Counted from the stretch's first letter, positions 25,762 to 35,135 are shown. The stretch: DNA of 35,868 bases from Promethearchaeota archaeon (GCA_019058015.1 JAHLWH010000032.1:1-35868); one strand, 5' to 3'. Notes: generated by a model from the letters alone, not told the origin. Made by a program: numbers and translations.

Positions 25762-27063
25762 ATGAAGGAATCAAAATATATGACAATTGAGGAAGCTCTG
25801 AAAAAGGATTCTATTAATGTAAATTTGAGAGGTTGGGTATATAGAGAAAGAAAATCTAACAAATTTGTATTCATTGTTTTAAGGGACGAATCTGACATAA
25901 TACAATGTGTTATATCTAAAAATAAAAATCCAGAACTCTTTGAAAAAGCTGAAAAACTAACAATTGAGTCTTCAATAAAGGTGTCTGGTGAATTAAAGAA
26001 GGATGAGAGGGCTCCCACCGGCTATGAAATTTCTGTAACTGATTTGGAAATTATCCAAATTGCCGAACCGTTTCCAATTACCGAACATCAATCACCTGAA
26101 CTTTTATATGATAATAGACATCTTTGGTTAAGATCAAGGAAATTAAACGCAGTTTTAAAAATTCGACACACAGTTGTTGGAGCTATTCATGGGTTTTTTA
26201 GAAATCATGGTTATTATGAATTTGACGCACCAATTTTCCAACCTACCCAATCTGAAGGTGGTGCTACATTATTTGAAGTTAAATATTTTGAAGATAAGAT
26301 ATATCTAAGCCAAACATGGCAATTATATGCTGAGGCAGCGATCTTTTCCTTAGGAAAAATTTACAATATGGGACCAACTTTTAGAGCAGAAAGATCAAAA
26401 ACTTCCAGACATTTAGCAGAATTTTGGATGGCTGAAATGGAAGCTGCATGGATGAAGTTTGATGAGGTCACCGAAGTTGCAAAAGATGAAATCAGATTTA
26501 TTATACAAGAAGTTTTAAAACATAATAAAAAAGAACTTGAAATTTTAAAGAGAGATATTAAGCTGCTGGAACATTACATGAAAACAGAATATCCTACAAT
26601 TAAGTATGCAGAAGTTTTAGATATTCTTAATAATAAATACCAAATGAATGTCCCTTGGGGTAAGGATTTAAGAACCATTGAAGAAGCAAAAATAGCCGAA
26701 CATTTTAAAGTTCCTGTGGTTGTCACACATTATCCCATAGAAATTATGGGTTTTTATAAACCACCCAGTGAAGAAAATCCTAAAGAAGCATTATGTTTTG
26801 ATATGCTAGCTCCAGAAGGATATTGTGAAATTATAGGTGGGTCAGAAAGAAATACATCCGTGAGTGATATGATTCAGAGATTAGAAGCAGATGGCGAAGA
26901 TCCTAAAAATTATGACTGGTATTTTGATTTGAGACGATATGGTAGTGTTCCTCATTCAGGTTATGGTTTAGGTGTGGAAAGAGTAATCAGCTGGGTCTGC
27001 GGATTAGATAACATCAAAGATGCCATTCCTTTCCCTAGAACTATGTTAAGAAAAGCACCTTAA
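25762..27063 (+). CDS. asnS: Asparaginyl-tRNA synthetase
   Basis: This 433-residue class II synthetase starts with an OB-fold anticodon-binding domain (VNLRGWVYRERKSNKFVFIVLRD) and continues with the class II catalytic core: motif 2 FRAERSKTSRHLAEFW and motif 3 GYGLGVERVISW. The segments SPELLYDNRHLW, EGGATLFEVKYF and LRRYGSVPHSGYGLG match archaeal AsnRS closely and differ from AspRS, where motif 2 usually reads FRAEEHNT. It charges tRNA-Asn directly with Asn and ATP. It is followed after ~115 bp by gatA and gatB, a neighbourhood concerned with amide-aminoacyl tRNAs. Confidence 0.9.
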   Translation: MKESKYMTIEEALKKDSINVNLRGWVYRERKSNKFVFIVLRDESDIIQCVISKNKNPELFEKAEKLTIESSIKVSGELKKDERAPTGYEISVTDLEIIQIAEPFPITEHQSPELLYDNRHLWLRSRKLNAVLKIRHTVVGAIHGFFRNHGYYEFDAPIFQPTQSEGGATLFEVKYFEDKIYLSQTWQLYAEAAIFSLGKIYNMGPTFRAERSKTSRHLAEFWMAEMEAAWMKFDEVTEVAKDEIRFIIQEVLKHNKKELEILKRDIKLLEHYMKTEYPTIKYAEVLDILNNKYQMNVPWGKDLRTIEEAKIAEHFKVPVVVTHYPIEIMGFYKPPSEENPKEALCFDMLAPEGYCEIIGGSERNTSVSDMIQRLEADGEDPKNYDWYFDLRRYGSVPHSGYGLGVERVISWVCGLDNIKDAIPFPRTMLRKAP

Positions 27064-27178
27064 TAAAGAAATCTGATTGTGGTACTTCAGTCAAATTTTT
27101 TAGAAATATACAATTATTAACAATGAGTTATTTAAGAGAAGTTTATTCTAAATTATTTAGAAGTTTGGTTTGTTATTA

Positions 27179-28651
27179 ATGGAACTCTACAATTACATGG
27201 GATATGAATTAATCGAAAAGATAATAAATAAAGAAATTATAGTTAAAGATTTAATTCAATCAGCATTTGACAGAATTGAGACAACTGATAATCTTATTTA
27301 TTCCTTTATTAATTTATCAAAAGATAAAGCACTCAAAAAAGCAAAAGAATATGATATAAAAATACAAAAAGGTAAAAAAGTTGGAAATCTTTATGGATTA
27401 CCTTTAGCAAATAAAGATTTAATCTGCATAAAAGGTTTTCCTACTACTTGTTGTTCAAAAATATTGGAGGGATATCATCCTCCATACAATGCTTTCGTCA
27501 CTGAACGTCTAATAGAACAAGAGGGAGCAATTCATATTGGAAATACAAATATGGATGAATTTGCTATGGGAAGTTCTACAGAAAACAGCTGTTATGGACC
27601 TACATACAATCCATGGGATATTTCAAGAGTTCCTGGAGGATCAAGCGGTGGTTCTGCGGCTAGTATCGCATCAGGACAAGCAATATTAGCTCTAGGAAGT
27701 GATACAGGTGGAAGTATTCGATGTCCTGCTTCATTTTGTGGAGTTGTAGGATTAAAACCGACGTATGGAAGAGTCTCTAGGTATGGTTTAGTGGCATTTG
27801 CCAACTCATTAGACCAAATTGGAACAATAACTAAATGTGTATATGATACAGCATTATTACTTGAGATTATAGCTGGTAAAGATCCCCTAGATTCCACTTC
27901 AGTAAATATAAAAGTAGATAAATATACCGAAGAATTAAAAAAACCACTCGATAAAAAGATTTTAGGAGTACCCGAAGAATTTTTTGGAGAAGGGGTCAAT
28001 AATGAAGTAAAAAGCTCAGTAAAAAAATCAATTGAAAAATTGAAAAGTTTAGGAGCAACTACAGTAGAAGTGACAATTCCACATCTTGAATATACTGTTG
28101 CTACGTATTATTTACTATGTATGAGTGAAGCAAGCTCGAATTTAGCGAGATATGATGGATTAAGGTATGGAAAAATGAGTCAAAATTTAAAAGGTGATGT
28201 TTATGATGTTTTTAGCAGAACCAGAAATGAAGGTTTGGGAGCTGAAGTAAGAAGAAGAATCTTTTTAGGCACTTATGCTTTATCTGCTGGATACTATGAC
28301 ATGTATTATATTAAAGCTCTGAAAGTGAGAACTTTAATCAAAAATGATTTCCAAGAAGCCTATAAAAAATGTGATTTTATTGTTTGTCCAACAATGCCCT
28401 CAACAGCGTTTAAAATTGGAGAGAAAGTAGATGATCCATTACAAATGTACATGGATGATGTGCTAACATGTCCCGTTAACCTTGCTGGTTTACCTGCAAT
28501 AACAATACCTTGTGGGTTTGACAGTAATGATTTACCTATAGGTTTTCAAATTATTGGCAATTATTTTGACGAAAAGGGTATTCTTAACATCGGATATCAA
28601 TTAGAGCAAGAACTGAATATTTATCGAAAAACTGTGCCTGCAATAAAATGA
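27179..28651 (+). CDS. gatA: Aspartyl/glutamyl-tRNA amidotransferase subunit A
   Basis: This 490-residue amidase-signature protein has the Ser-cisSer-Lys triad in place: Lys79 (LANKD), Ser155 (GGSSGGS) and nucleophile Ser179 (SDTGGSIR). GatA hydrolyses glutamine and passes ammonia to GatB to convert Glu-tRNA-Gln or Asp-tRNA-Asn to the amide form. Sequence and length match GatA better than general amidases (KPTYGRVSRYGL). ATG 27179 is chosen; an in-frame TTG lies three codons upstream. The stop is 10 bp ahead of gatB, showing coupling. No gatC is adjacent in this window. Confidence 0.93.
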   Translation: MELYNYMGYELIEKIINKEIIVKDLIQSAFDRIETTDNLIYSFINLSKDKALKKAKEYDIKIQKGKKVGNLYGLPLANKDLICIKGFPTTCCSKILEGYHPPYNAFVTERLIEQEGAIHIGNTNMDEFAMGSSTENSCYGPTYNPWDISRVPGGSSGGSAASIASGQAILALGSDTGGSIRCPASFCGVVGLKPTYGRVSRYGLVAFANSLDQIGTITKCVYDTALLLEIIAGKDPLDSTSVNIKVDKYTEELKKPLDKKILGVPEEFFGEGVNNEVKSSVKKSIEKLKSLGATTVEVTIPHLEYTVATYYLLCMSEASSNLARYDGLRYGKMSQNLKGDVYDVFSRTRNEGLGAEVRRRIFLGTYALSAGYYDMYYIKALKVRTLIKNDFQEAYKKCDFIVCPTMPSTAFKIGEKVDDPLQMYMDDVLTCPVNLAGLPAITIPCGFDSNDLPIGFQIIGNYFDEKGILNIGYQLEQELNIYRKTVPAIK

Positions 28652-28661
28652 GGTAAAAACC

Positions 28662-30137
28662 ATGCGTATCCAAAATAATGAAATAATAATTGGATTAGAA
28701 ATTCATATTCAATTAACAAACCTTAAAACTAAACTTTTTTGTAGCTGCAGTAATGATTATCGAGGTACAGAACCTAACACTCATGTTTGTCCTATTTGTA
28801 TTGGCTTACCAGGTTCACTTCCTGTTGTTAATAAAAAAGTAATCGAATTTGCTATTAGATTAGCATTAGCCTTAGATTGTAAAATCAATAATCAATTTTG
28901 GTTCTTTCGAAAGAATTATTTTTATCCGGATCTCCCTAAAGGATTCCAGATTAGCCAGTATAATAAAGCAGGGGGCAAAGCTTTTGCAGATGGGGGAAAA
29001 ATAACTATTAGATTAAATAATCATAAAAAAGATATAATCTTGAATAGAATTCATCTTGAAGAGGATCCTGCACGGTTAGTACATAAGGGAAGCATATCAA
29101 CTTCACCATTCACTTTAGTAGATTATAATCGTTCTGGTGTTTGTTTGATTGAAATTGTTTCTGAACCCGTCATTAGTTCTCCAGAAGAAGCTAGAGAATT
29201 TCTCAAACAATTAAAATCAATCGTTCAATATACAGGAATTTCAAATCTCGAGCTTGAAGGTTCAGTTAGAGTTGATGCAAATATTTCGATAAAGGGCTAT
29301 GATCGCAGTGAAGTTAAAAATATCAACAGTTTTAAAGAAGTTGAAAGAGCTTTAAGACACGAAATTATTAGGCAAAAAAACATACTTAAGAGAGGAAAAA
29401 AATTAATTCAGGAAACAAGGCATTGGGATGATAAAAGAAGGATCACAATTCCATTACGAACTAAGGAATTGGAGGAGGATTATCGCTATTTTCCTGAACA
29501 AGATTTAGTTCCAATAGAAATTAATAACGATTTTATTCAAAAAGTTAAAAGTGAATTACCAGAAATGCCAAATGAGAGATCAGTAAGGTTTCGAAAAGAA
29601 TATAGATTGACTGAATTTGACTCATATAATTTAGTTTTGGATAAAAATTTCGCTGATTTTTACGAAGAAGGAGTAAAATCTTACCCATCTTTTGGGTTTG
29701 AAGAATATAAATTATATTGTAATTGGTTAATGAATGACATTTCGAGATGGTTAAATAATAATAATAAGACAATAAAAGAAACCAAGATAACACCAAAGCA
29801 TCTTGTAGATTTAATAAATGCTATTAAAAATGGTAAAATAACTGGAAAAATAGCCAAATCTTTCATTCCAGATCTTATGGTGGGAGTTAATGTTAAAGCT
29901 TTAATTGAAAAAACAGGTAAGAAAAGAATTTCTGATAAAGAATATATTCTTAAAATTGCAAGAGAAGTAATTACAAATAATCCAGATATAATAAAAGATT
30001 TTAAAAAGAATCCACGAGCTTTAGAAGCCTTAATTGGAAAATGTATGAAAAAAACAAAGGGTCGATTAGACCCAGAATTAACTCGGGAAATCTTATTAGA
30101 CTTACTTTCTAATAAAATAAAAAAAATAGAAATATAA
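28662..30137 (+). CDS. gatB: Aspartyl/glutamyl-tRNA amidotransferase subunit B
   Basis: This 491-residue protein begins IIIGLEIHIQL, then shows the zinc-binding pairs FCSCSN and CPICIGLPG typical of bacterial-type GatB. It includes the cradle-domain signatures FYPDLPKGFQISQYN and RIHLEEDPARLVH, and it ends with a YqeY-like helical tail that contacts tRNA. It phosphorylates the tRNA-bound Glu or Asp and amidates it with ammonia from GatA. A GAGGT ribosome-binding site precedes the ATG and the gatA stop is 10 bp away. It meets the convergent Roadblock gene after 5 bp. Confidence 0.93.
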   Translation: MRIQNNEIIIGLEIHIQLTNLKTKLFCSCSNDYRGTEPNTHVCPICIGLPGSLPVVNKKVIEFAIRLALALDCKINNQFWFFRKNYFYPDLPKGFQISQYNKAGGKAFADGGKITIRLNNHKKDIILNRIHLEEDPARLVHKGSISTSPFTLVDYNRSGVCLIEIVSEPVISSPEEAREFLKQLKSIVQYTGISNLELEGSVRVDANISIKGYDRSEVKNINSFKEVERALRHEIIRQKNILKRGKKLIQETRHWDDKRRITIPLRTKELEEDYRYFPEQDLVPIEINNDFIQKVKSELPEMPNERSVRFRKEYRLTEFDSYNLVLDKNFADFYEEGVKSYPSFGFEEYKLYCNWLMNDISRWLNNNNKTIKETKITPKHLVDLINAIKNGKITGKIAKSFIPDLMVGVNVKALIEKTGKKRISDKEYILKIAREVITNNPDIIKDFKKNPRALEALIGKCMKKTKGRLDPELTREILLDLLSNKIKKIEI

Positions 30138-30142
30138 TTTGA

Positions 30143-30493
30143 TCAACCAGCTAAAGCTTTCTTTGCGGCATCTAATTTTAATTTAATTATTCCAAGCTTA
30201 GCTTCAGTAGTTGCAATTACACAGATAATGTTCCCAGCTACTTCAGAAAATAAAAGTTTACCGTTTGTATTTTCTAATGTAGCACTAATAAATGAACCTT
30301 GCTCTAATTCTTTTGTAGCTCTTTGACCCACTTTAAGAATCAAATTAACCATGGCAGAGATTGCATCACTATCAATCCAGCCGGGAAGAGCTTCACCTAA
30401 AATTCCTGCAAATTTCTCAATTAAAACTGCTCCATGAACGCCTTTAATTTCTTTTAAGGATTCTAATATTCCTTGAATATTTTTCTCTCCCAT
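30143..30493 (-). CDS. Roadblock/LC7-domain protein (MglB-like)
   Basis: This single ~116-residue domain has the Roadblock/LC7 pattern: a first helix (IQGILESLKEIKGVHG), AVLIEKFAGILGEAL, a central helix ISAMVNLILKVGQRA, then GKLLFSEVAGNIICVIATTEAKLGIIKLKL. Such proteins dimerise and regulate MglA/Rag-type GTPases. A GTPase of that kind is encoded ~13 kb away in this window (16750-17370), though not next to it. ATG 30493 is preferred to GTG 30502. It is convergent with gatB. Confidence 0.85.
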   Translation of the reverse strand: MGEKNIQGILESLKEIKGVHGAVLIEKFAGILGEALPGWIDSDAISAMVNLILKVGQRATKELEQGSFISATLENTNGKLLFSEVAGNIICVIATTEAKLGIIKLKLDAAKKALAG

Positions 30494-30502
30494 AAAAATC
30501 AC

Positions 30503-30841
30503 ATTATATTCTAAGTAAAATAGGATTTTTAAATTATATTTATAAATATGTTAATAAAATTTAATTAAATTTAAAACTATTTTAATTTAACGAAAATATC
30601 CGTATTTTTTACATGTTAATATTTTGAAATAAAATTTTTCCTAATCATTTTAAAAATTCTTAATTTAATTTCATAATTGGAAATAAGCAACTGGATTATG
30701 AAAAGGGAGAGAAAAATTTATAGATTTGCAAAAATCTTTTTTATATAGTTTCAATTTTTATTTATAGTAAAATTTTAAAATGAAAAATCAAATTCCTATT
30801 AAATTATAGTTTATTTATAAATCAAACTGATTAAATAGACC
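30503..30841 (+). promoter_or_regulatory. Gene-free promoter region of the acetyltransferase
   Basis: This 339-bp AT-rich stretch has no credible ORF. A TATA-like TTTATTTATAAAT at 30810-30822 lies 20-32 bases before the ATG at 30842, which suggests a leaderless transcript. On the minus strand it serves the Roadblock gene. Confidence 0.45.
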
Positions 30842-31987
30842 ATGGTTAATATAACATATCGTCATTATAATGAGGGAGACGAGAAGCAACTTGCACAGTT
30901 ATTTGTTGATGCGTTTCAAATGACAGGTCTTTTACGAATTGAAACAGAGAGAAACTGGCATTGGCGTTATCCTTCTGACCCAGATTTTGAACCTGAGATG
31001 ATTCAAATTGCTGAAGATGTAGAAAATGATAGACTCGTAGGCATGGTTATTGTTAATCGAGTTGAAAGGGTGCTTTTTAATAGTAATGAGTATTTAGTAG
31101 GTGATGTTAATGATGTTAGCACAGATCCTCGTTATACGCGCCGGGGGATTGCAAAAAAATTAATGGAGATGGCATTTGATTATATGCAATCAAGGGATTG
31201 TGATTACTCTCTCCTTACAGCAGATCCTAAAGGTTTTCCACGAGAAAAAATTTACTTAAAGATGGGATATGAAGATGTTGAACATGGGTACACGACCATC
31301 GGATTTCCATATTTTCTTAAGTTTATTAAAGATAGTCCACTTTTTTCCCCAGCACTTCCTCTGTTTGCTACATTAAATTATGGTTGGAGATTTTTAAATC
31401 GATTAAGAATTAAATTTGACTCATCCTTTAAAAATCTCTCATATGAAATCGTGCATAATAATAGACATTGGGAAGTTATGGATGTCATAAATCGAATACT
31501 TTCCAAAAATTATACCGGTTTTTATCCATATAATCGAAGGATATATCGATGGATGCGAATCAACGTACCCAATAAAGATTATGAACCAACTTATATTCTC
31601 ATCAAAAAAAATAGTGATATAATTGGAGGAGCAACTCTCACAAGTTCTCGATTGGTCTCAAAAAAACTAAAATTCAAGTTTGGATTCTCCCTTCTTCATG
31701 AAATTTATCTTGACAAAACATATTTCATGAATAAAAGGGATTTGCATTTTGGGTATTTATATTTAATTGATAAAATTCTTAAAGCAACTGTTCGACGGAA
31801 AGAAGGAGCTTTTTTATATCTAAGTGCAAAATCTGATGATGACTTAAGAAAAGCACTTACTAATATAGGACTCTTTCAACAGTGCATGGATGTTACTATG
31901 TTAAAGCCCATGAAAAATGGTTTATCAATCCCGAAATTTGAAAAACCTCTTTATTGTCCAACCTATTTATCAATGGGATTACCATAA
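30842..31987 (+). CDS. GNAT-family N-acetyltransferase, Eis-like length
   Basis: The N-terminal ~165 residues form a GNAT fold: YRHYNEGDEKQLAQLFVDAF, then VGDVNDVSTDPRYTRRGIAKKLMEMA. The latter has the acetyl-CoA pyrophosphate-binding R-x-x-G-x-A loop (Arg100-Arg101-Gly102-Ile-Ala), and it ends with PREKIYLKMGYED. A second ~215-residue part (from about 170) has features of another, degenerate GNAT-like domain (IIGGATLTSSRLV). The two-part 381-residue build is reminiscent of Eis-type acetyltransferases. The acceptor is unknown. It stands alone, with a TATA box close to its ATG. Confidence 0.75.
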   Translation: MVNITYRHYNEGDEKQLAQLFVDAFQMTGLLRIETERNWHWRYPSDPDFEPEMIQIAEDVENDRLVGMVIVNRVERVLFNSNEYLVGDVNDVSTDPRYTRRGIAKKLMEMAFDYMQSRDCDYSLLTADPKGFPREKIYLKMGYEDVEHGYTTIGFPYFLKFIKDSPLFSPALPLFATLNYGWRFLNRLRIKFDSSFKNLSYEIVHNNRHWEVMDVINRILSKNYTGFYPYNRRIYRWMRINVPNKDYEPTYILIKKNSDIIGGATLTSSRLVSKKLKFKFGFSLLHEIYLDKTYFMNKRDLHFGYLYLIDKILKATVRRKEGAFLYLSAKSDDDLRKALTNIGLFQQCMDVTMLKPMKNGLSIPKFEKPLYCPTYLSMGLP

Positions 31988-32035
31988 CTTTTTTTATATT
32001 TAATCTCAAATTATAAATAAAATTCCTTTATAGAA

Positions 32036-32203
32036 ATGAATTCTGAACTTTTTGGAGGTATTGCTAATGGAAATATTGCCCCAATAAAGGTTTTTATGGA
32101 AGGACATCTCAAAACAAAGGGAAATATGGCTGATTTACAGAAATTAGAAATATTTATTTTTCTGCTTAAAATAATGTTCAAATCTTTATTATGTTGTTAT
32201 TAA
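32036..32203 (+). pseudogene. SCP2 sterol-carrier domain fragment
   Basis: The 55-codon ORF contains IANGNIAPIKVFMEGHLKTKGNMADLQKLEIF, which matches the C-terminal half of SCP2 domains (usually G..dP..AFMsGKlKikGdm..a.kL). A full SCP2 domain has about 100-120 residues, and the N-terminal strands are missing. The frame ends in a hydrophobic and Cys-rich tail unlike SCP2. It is probably a broken copy of a lipid-binding gene. Confidence 0.5.
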
Positions 32204-32549
32204 TTTTTTATGGAGATAATAGTGATATATGAGGATTTGCAAGAATCTGACTTTTTTCTTTTTTTCCTTATCCCAAATTCGTGAAGTAGATAATTTCATA
32301 AAGTTGACCCGCAATTTTTAAAAGAACCACCTGAAGGAAGATATAATGATAATCGAAAAAATTTGAAATATTTAGAATATTTTTAAAAAAAGAAATAACT
32401 AATTTAATAAATCATTCATTGGATTTCATTCTTAAATTTCTTCTAAGATCCATGAAAGTATAATTTCAAGAAGTTTTTTTTTTTTTAAGTTTGTTCTTTT
32501 CATGTTTGGTCATTTTTGAAATAATTAAAAAATTGAAGGAAAAAAAGAA
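32204..32549. other. Intergenic stretch with traces of decayed coding sequence
   Basis: No intact gene is visible. Short open pieces such as IYEDLQESDFF (about 32225-32257) and VDPQFLKEPPEGRYNDN (about 32304-32350) have protein-like composition but sit in different frames with stops between them. This suggests an old gene worn away by mutation. The family is not recognised. Confidence 0.3.
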
Positions 32550-32711
32550 ATGATCATATGCAAAACATTTTTTGGATATTTTAACAAAATAGAAGAGGAT
32601 GCTAACGAATTTCTTCAATCAGTAGAATTAAGTATTGAAGATGTGAAATTCACACGGTCAGAAGATAAAGACGGCGCGATTCATCTAACTCTGTTTTATC
32701 AGGTTAAATAA
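32550..32711 (+). CDS. Small Cse60-like protein
   Basis: ATG 32550 opens a 53-residue frame behind a purine-rich GGAAAAAAAG. The sequence (IEEDANEFLQS, then IEDVKFTRSEDKDG and IHLTLFYQV) has the pattern of the small Cse60 family: a helix E-x-x-x-N-x-F-L followed by two strands, with a D-I-K-x-x motif. In Bacillus this family is known from sporulation genes, but its molecular role is unclear. A hairpin and T run directly after the stop look like its terminator, which supports a real gene. Base composition is less AT-rich than the flanks. Confidence 0.55.
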   Translation: MIICKTFFGYFNKIEEDANEFLQSVELSIEDVKFTRSEDKDGAIHLTLFYQVK

Positions 32712-32725
32712 AAAAAAAAAATTAA

Positions 32726-32750
32726 TCTCTTCGAGACTATTATTTTTTTT
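32726..32750 (+). terminator. Hairpin plus T-run terminator
   Basis: TCTC-TTC-GAGA (32726-32736) forms a small stem followed shortly by a run of T (32743-32750), 15 bases after the stop of the 53-residue gene. An A run precedes the stem, so it could also act on the opposite strand. Confidence 0.5.
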
Positions 32751-32936
32751 TATAATTAATAGCATAAATTCAGAATATTACAAAATATTTCTTGAGAAAT
32801 CACCCATCCCTAACTAAGTTAAAATTTTATTAAAAATTATTTTATAATTTTTTGTAATAATTATATTTAATTTAAACTAAACTTTTATGGACACAGTAAA
32901 TTTAGTTGAGATATTCAAGAATAATGTTAGGTTTTT

Positions 32937-33122
32937 TCGATATTTCTATTCAGAAAATAAATAGTAATAGTCAATTTAATACACATTTAATTTAGTCTTT
33001 AAGACATTTGTTTTTGTAATATCGATTTTTTCTTGTAATAACCTGAAATTTGAATATTGAAATTTCAACATCCTATTGAGAAAAAAAAAAAAACCAATAT
33101 CGATATTTTTGTCGATATATTT
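32937..33122 (+). repeat. Repeated TCGATAT / ATATCGA motifs before the surface-protein gene
   Basis: The motif occurs as TCGATATTT (32937-32945), AATATCGAT (about 33018-33026), a perfect 12-base palindrome AATATCGATATT (33096-33107), and GTCGATATATTT (33111-33122). The last two adjoin the TATA box of the gene at 33153. The clustering and position suggest operator sites for a dimeric regulator. CG is rare in this AT-rich DNA, which makes four copies in ~190 bp more notable. Confidence 0.45.
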
Positions 33123-33128
33123 ATATAA
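33119..33128 (+). promoter_or_regulatory. TATA box of the surface-protein gene
   Basis: TTTATATAAA lies 25-34 bases before the ATG at 33153, so the transcript is probably leaderless. Confidence 0.5.
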
Positions 33129-33152
33129 AATTTAGACCAATTAGTATATGTT

Positions 33153-35135
33153 ATGTCTACTAAAAAATTAACAGCATCAATTATATTATTAGTAATTGGT
33201 GGTCTTTTAATACCAAGTGGATTTGTAATAAACGATTACCTTCGTAGTGAAGTCTCTAAAGGCGTTCCTACTGCTCTTTTGGGAATTCGGGAGGAAGTAA
33301 TTCCAGAAATTGAAGATAATATCAAGACTCAAGCAATTCCTGATGTTCTTTTGGGTATTCAAGATGCAGCAGTTCCAGAAATTGAAGACATGGTAAAAGT
33401 TCAAGCAATTCCTACTGTCCTTTTAGGAATTAAAGGGGAGGCCGTTCCAGAAATTGAAGACATGGTAAAGGTTCAAGCAATTCCTGAAGTTCTTTTAGGA
33501 GTTAAAGGGGAAGTAGTTTATCAATTTTATGCATCAGTTAATGCTTCGACTGCAGCTCAGATCATGAATTCAACCATAGATTTTCTATGGGCCTATAATT
33601 TTTTATTTGATTATACTAAAGCTAAAGAACATTACTTCAATAATTATACTATCCAAAAAAATACAACATGTCCCGTTATGGGTATTTCAGAATATGCTCA
33701 TTATATGGTAAGCCCATTACTAACTAACCTTAGCTATACACCCGCCGCTCAAGATTATTTATTATACGGCAACGCACTTTATGGTTTGCCAGGTTTAATA
33801 ACGGATCTTGAACAGGGTATGGGGATTTTACAATTTTTAGGGTATTATCAATTAGCAGCGGATGGAAATATGACAATAAATGCTGCAATGCAAGCGGGTT
33901 ATAATGCTACTTGGTCCCAACTCCAAATAATGGCAGGATATATAACTGGATATTTATGGGAGAATGTGGTTCCTGGAGTTGTTTATTCAATGACTAATTA
34001 TTTGCCTAATGAACTTGCAGAAGTTATGTTCTATGAGCAGTGGGCTAATTGTACGGTTGTTCCAGGTGGAATCGACTTAGGTGGTGGACTTAAGGGCTTA
34101 GAATTAAATTGTACAGAACCATCCAATCTCTCACTTACGACATCTGAAGCTCTCTGGAATTCGACAAATCCATCGTCCTTTGTCAATGATACTGGGATTC
34201 TGATATGGGCTGAAGCAGCATCTCCAAATGTTACCATTCAGATTCAATTAATGACAACTTTCAGTCTGGATCCAGCCAATTTTACCATAATTCTCACATG
34301 GTTATTTACCACAATTAAAGACAACGTTGTTCCACCTCTCTTTGAGGCTGATCGAGGAATCTCAGCAACAACTTTTGCAGAATATCTATTCTATGAACAA
34401 TGGGCAAATTGCACGATGAATGGTATGCCTGTCTATCCGACTGGGCTTGACTTAGGTGGAGGGCTCACAGGGTTAGAAGTGGGATGCCCAAGCCCATCTA
34501 ATATTTCGCTCACAATAACTATAGCTCTCTGGAATTCAACAGATTCTTCGGCATTCGTTAATGATTCTGGAATTGAGAAATGGCTTGATGCAGCTACAGA
34601 TACAACAATTCAGGCAGAGTTAATCTCAACTTTTGGATTGAATGCAACTGAATTAGGATTAGTTCTCAACTGGTTATGGGTTAAATCATTTAAAGATAAT
34701 GTCGTTCCACCTCTCTTTGAAGCTGGTCAAGGAATGTCAACAAATGCTTATGCTGGAATTCTCTTCTTTGAACAATGGGCTAATGGTACGGTTCTTCCAG
34801 ATGGATTACCTTTAGATAGTGGACTCACGGGTTTTGAAGTGGGTCTTCCAAGTCCATCCAATATTTCGCTTATGATAACTACAGCTCTCTTTGATGATGC
34901 AAATTCTTCTGCTTTTGTCAACGCAATTGGACTTGATAAGTGGGTTAAAGCGGAAGGAAATTATAGTTCTGATGAATATAGTGAATTAAAAACAACTTTT
35001 TCTTTAAGTGAGAGCCAATTGAATTTAACTCTTACCTGGTTATTTACCACATTTAAAGAAAATGTTGTCCCAGTTCTTGCTGCCGAAAATTTAGGAATGT
35101 CAATAGAAGATTATGCAGTAATCTTGTTCCTTTGA
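33153..35135 (+). CDS. Repeat-built surface protein with CD36-like topology (N-terminal part)
   Basis: An N-terminal membrane helix (LTASIILLVIGGLLIPSGFVI) is followed by a 24-residue tandem repeat (AIPxVLLGIxxxxVPEIEDxVKxQ, 33261-33476 plus a partial copy). A ~170-residue helical domain and three ~120-125-residue repeats come next, each starting near FYEQWANCT and containing GLDLGGGLTGLEVG and psNiSL..alwnst motifs. Many N-x-S/T sites suggest an N-glycosylated external protein. The frame stops at a TGA at 35133, where the other repeat copies have Glu of (F/Y)EQWAN. Sequence in the same frame continues to 35576 and supplies the fourth repeat and a second membrane helix. Helix-ectodomain-helix is the topology of CD36-family proteins; homology to CD36 is only suggested. 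Confidence 0.7.
   Translation: MSTKKLTASIILLVIGGLLIPSGFVINDYLRSEVSKGVPTALLGIREEVIPEIEDNIKTQAIPDVLLGIQDAAVPEIEDMVKVQAIPTVLLGIKGEAVPEIEDMVKVQAIPEVLLGVKGEVVYQFYASVNASTAAQIMNSTIDFLWAYNFLFDYTKAKEHYFNNYTIQKNTTCPVMGISEYAHYMVSPLLTNLSYTPAAQDYLLYGNALYGLPGLITDLEQGMGILQFLGYYQLAADGNMTINAAMQAGYNATWSQLQIMAGYITGYLWENVVPGVVYSMTNYLPNELAEVMFYEQWANCTVVPGGIDLGGGLKGLELNCTEPSNLSLTTSEALWNSTNPSSFVNDTGILIWAEAASPNVTIQIQLMTTFSLDPANFTIILTWLFTTIKDNVVPPLFEADRGISATTFAEYLFYEQWANCTMNGMPVYPTGLDLGGGLTGLEVGCPSPSNISLTITIALWNSTDSSAFVNDSGIEKWLDAATDTTIQAELISTFGLNATELGLVLNWLWVKSFKDNVVPPLFEAGQGMSTNAYAGILFFEQWANGTVLPDGLPLDSGLTGFEVGLPSPSNISLMITTALFDDANSSAFVNAIGLDKWVKAEGNYSSDEYSELKTTFSLSESQLNLTLTWLFTTFKENVVPVLAAENLGMSIEDYAVILFL

Noticed and set aside
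25762-27063. Aspartyl-tRNA synthetase
   Set aside because: Motif 2 (FRAERSKTSRHL) and the YGSVPHSGYGLG segment match AsnRS of archaea; AspRS has FRAEEHNT-like residues there.
35133-35135. TGA read as selenocysteine
   Set aside because: Some Lokiarchaeota do use selenocysteine, but the aligned position in the other repeats is Glu, not Cys, and there is no redox motif, so a nonsense change or error is more likely.
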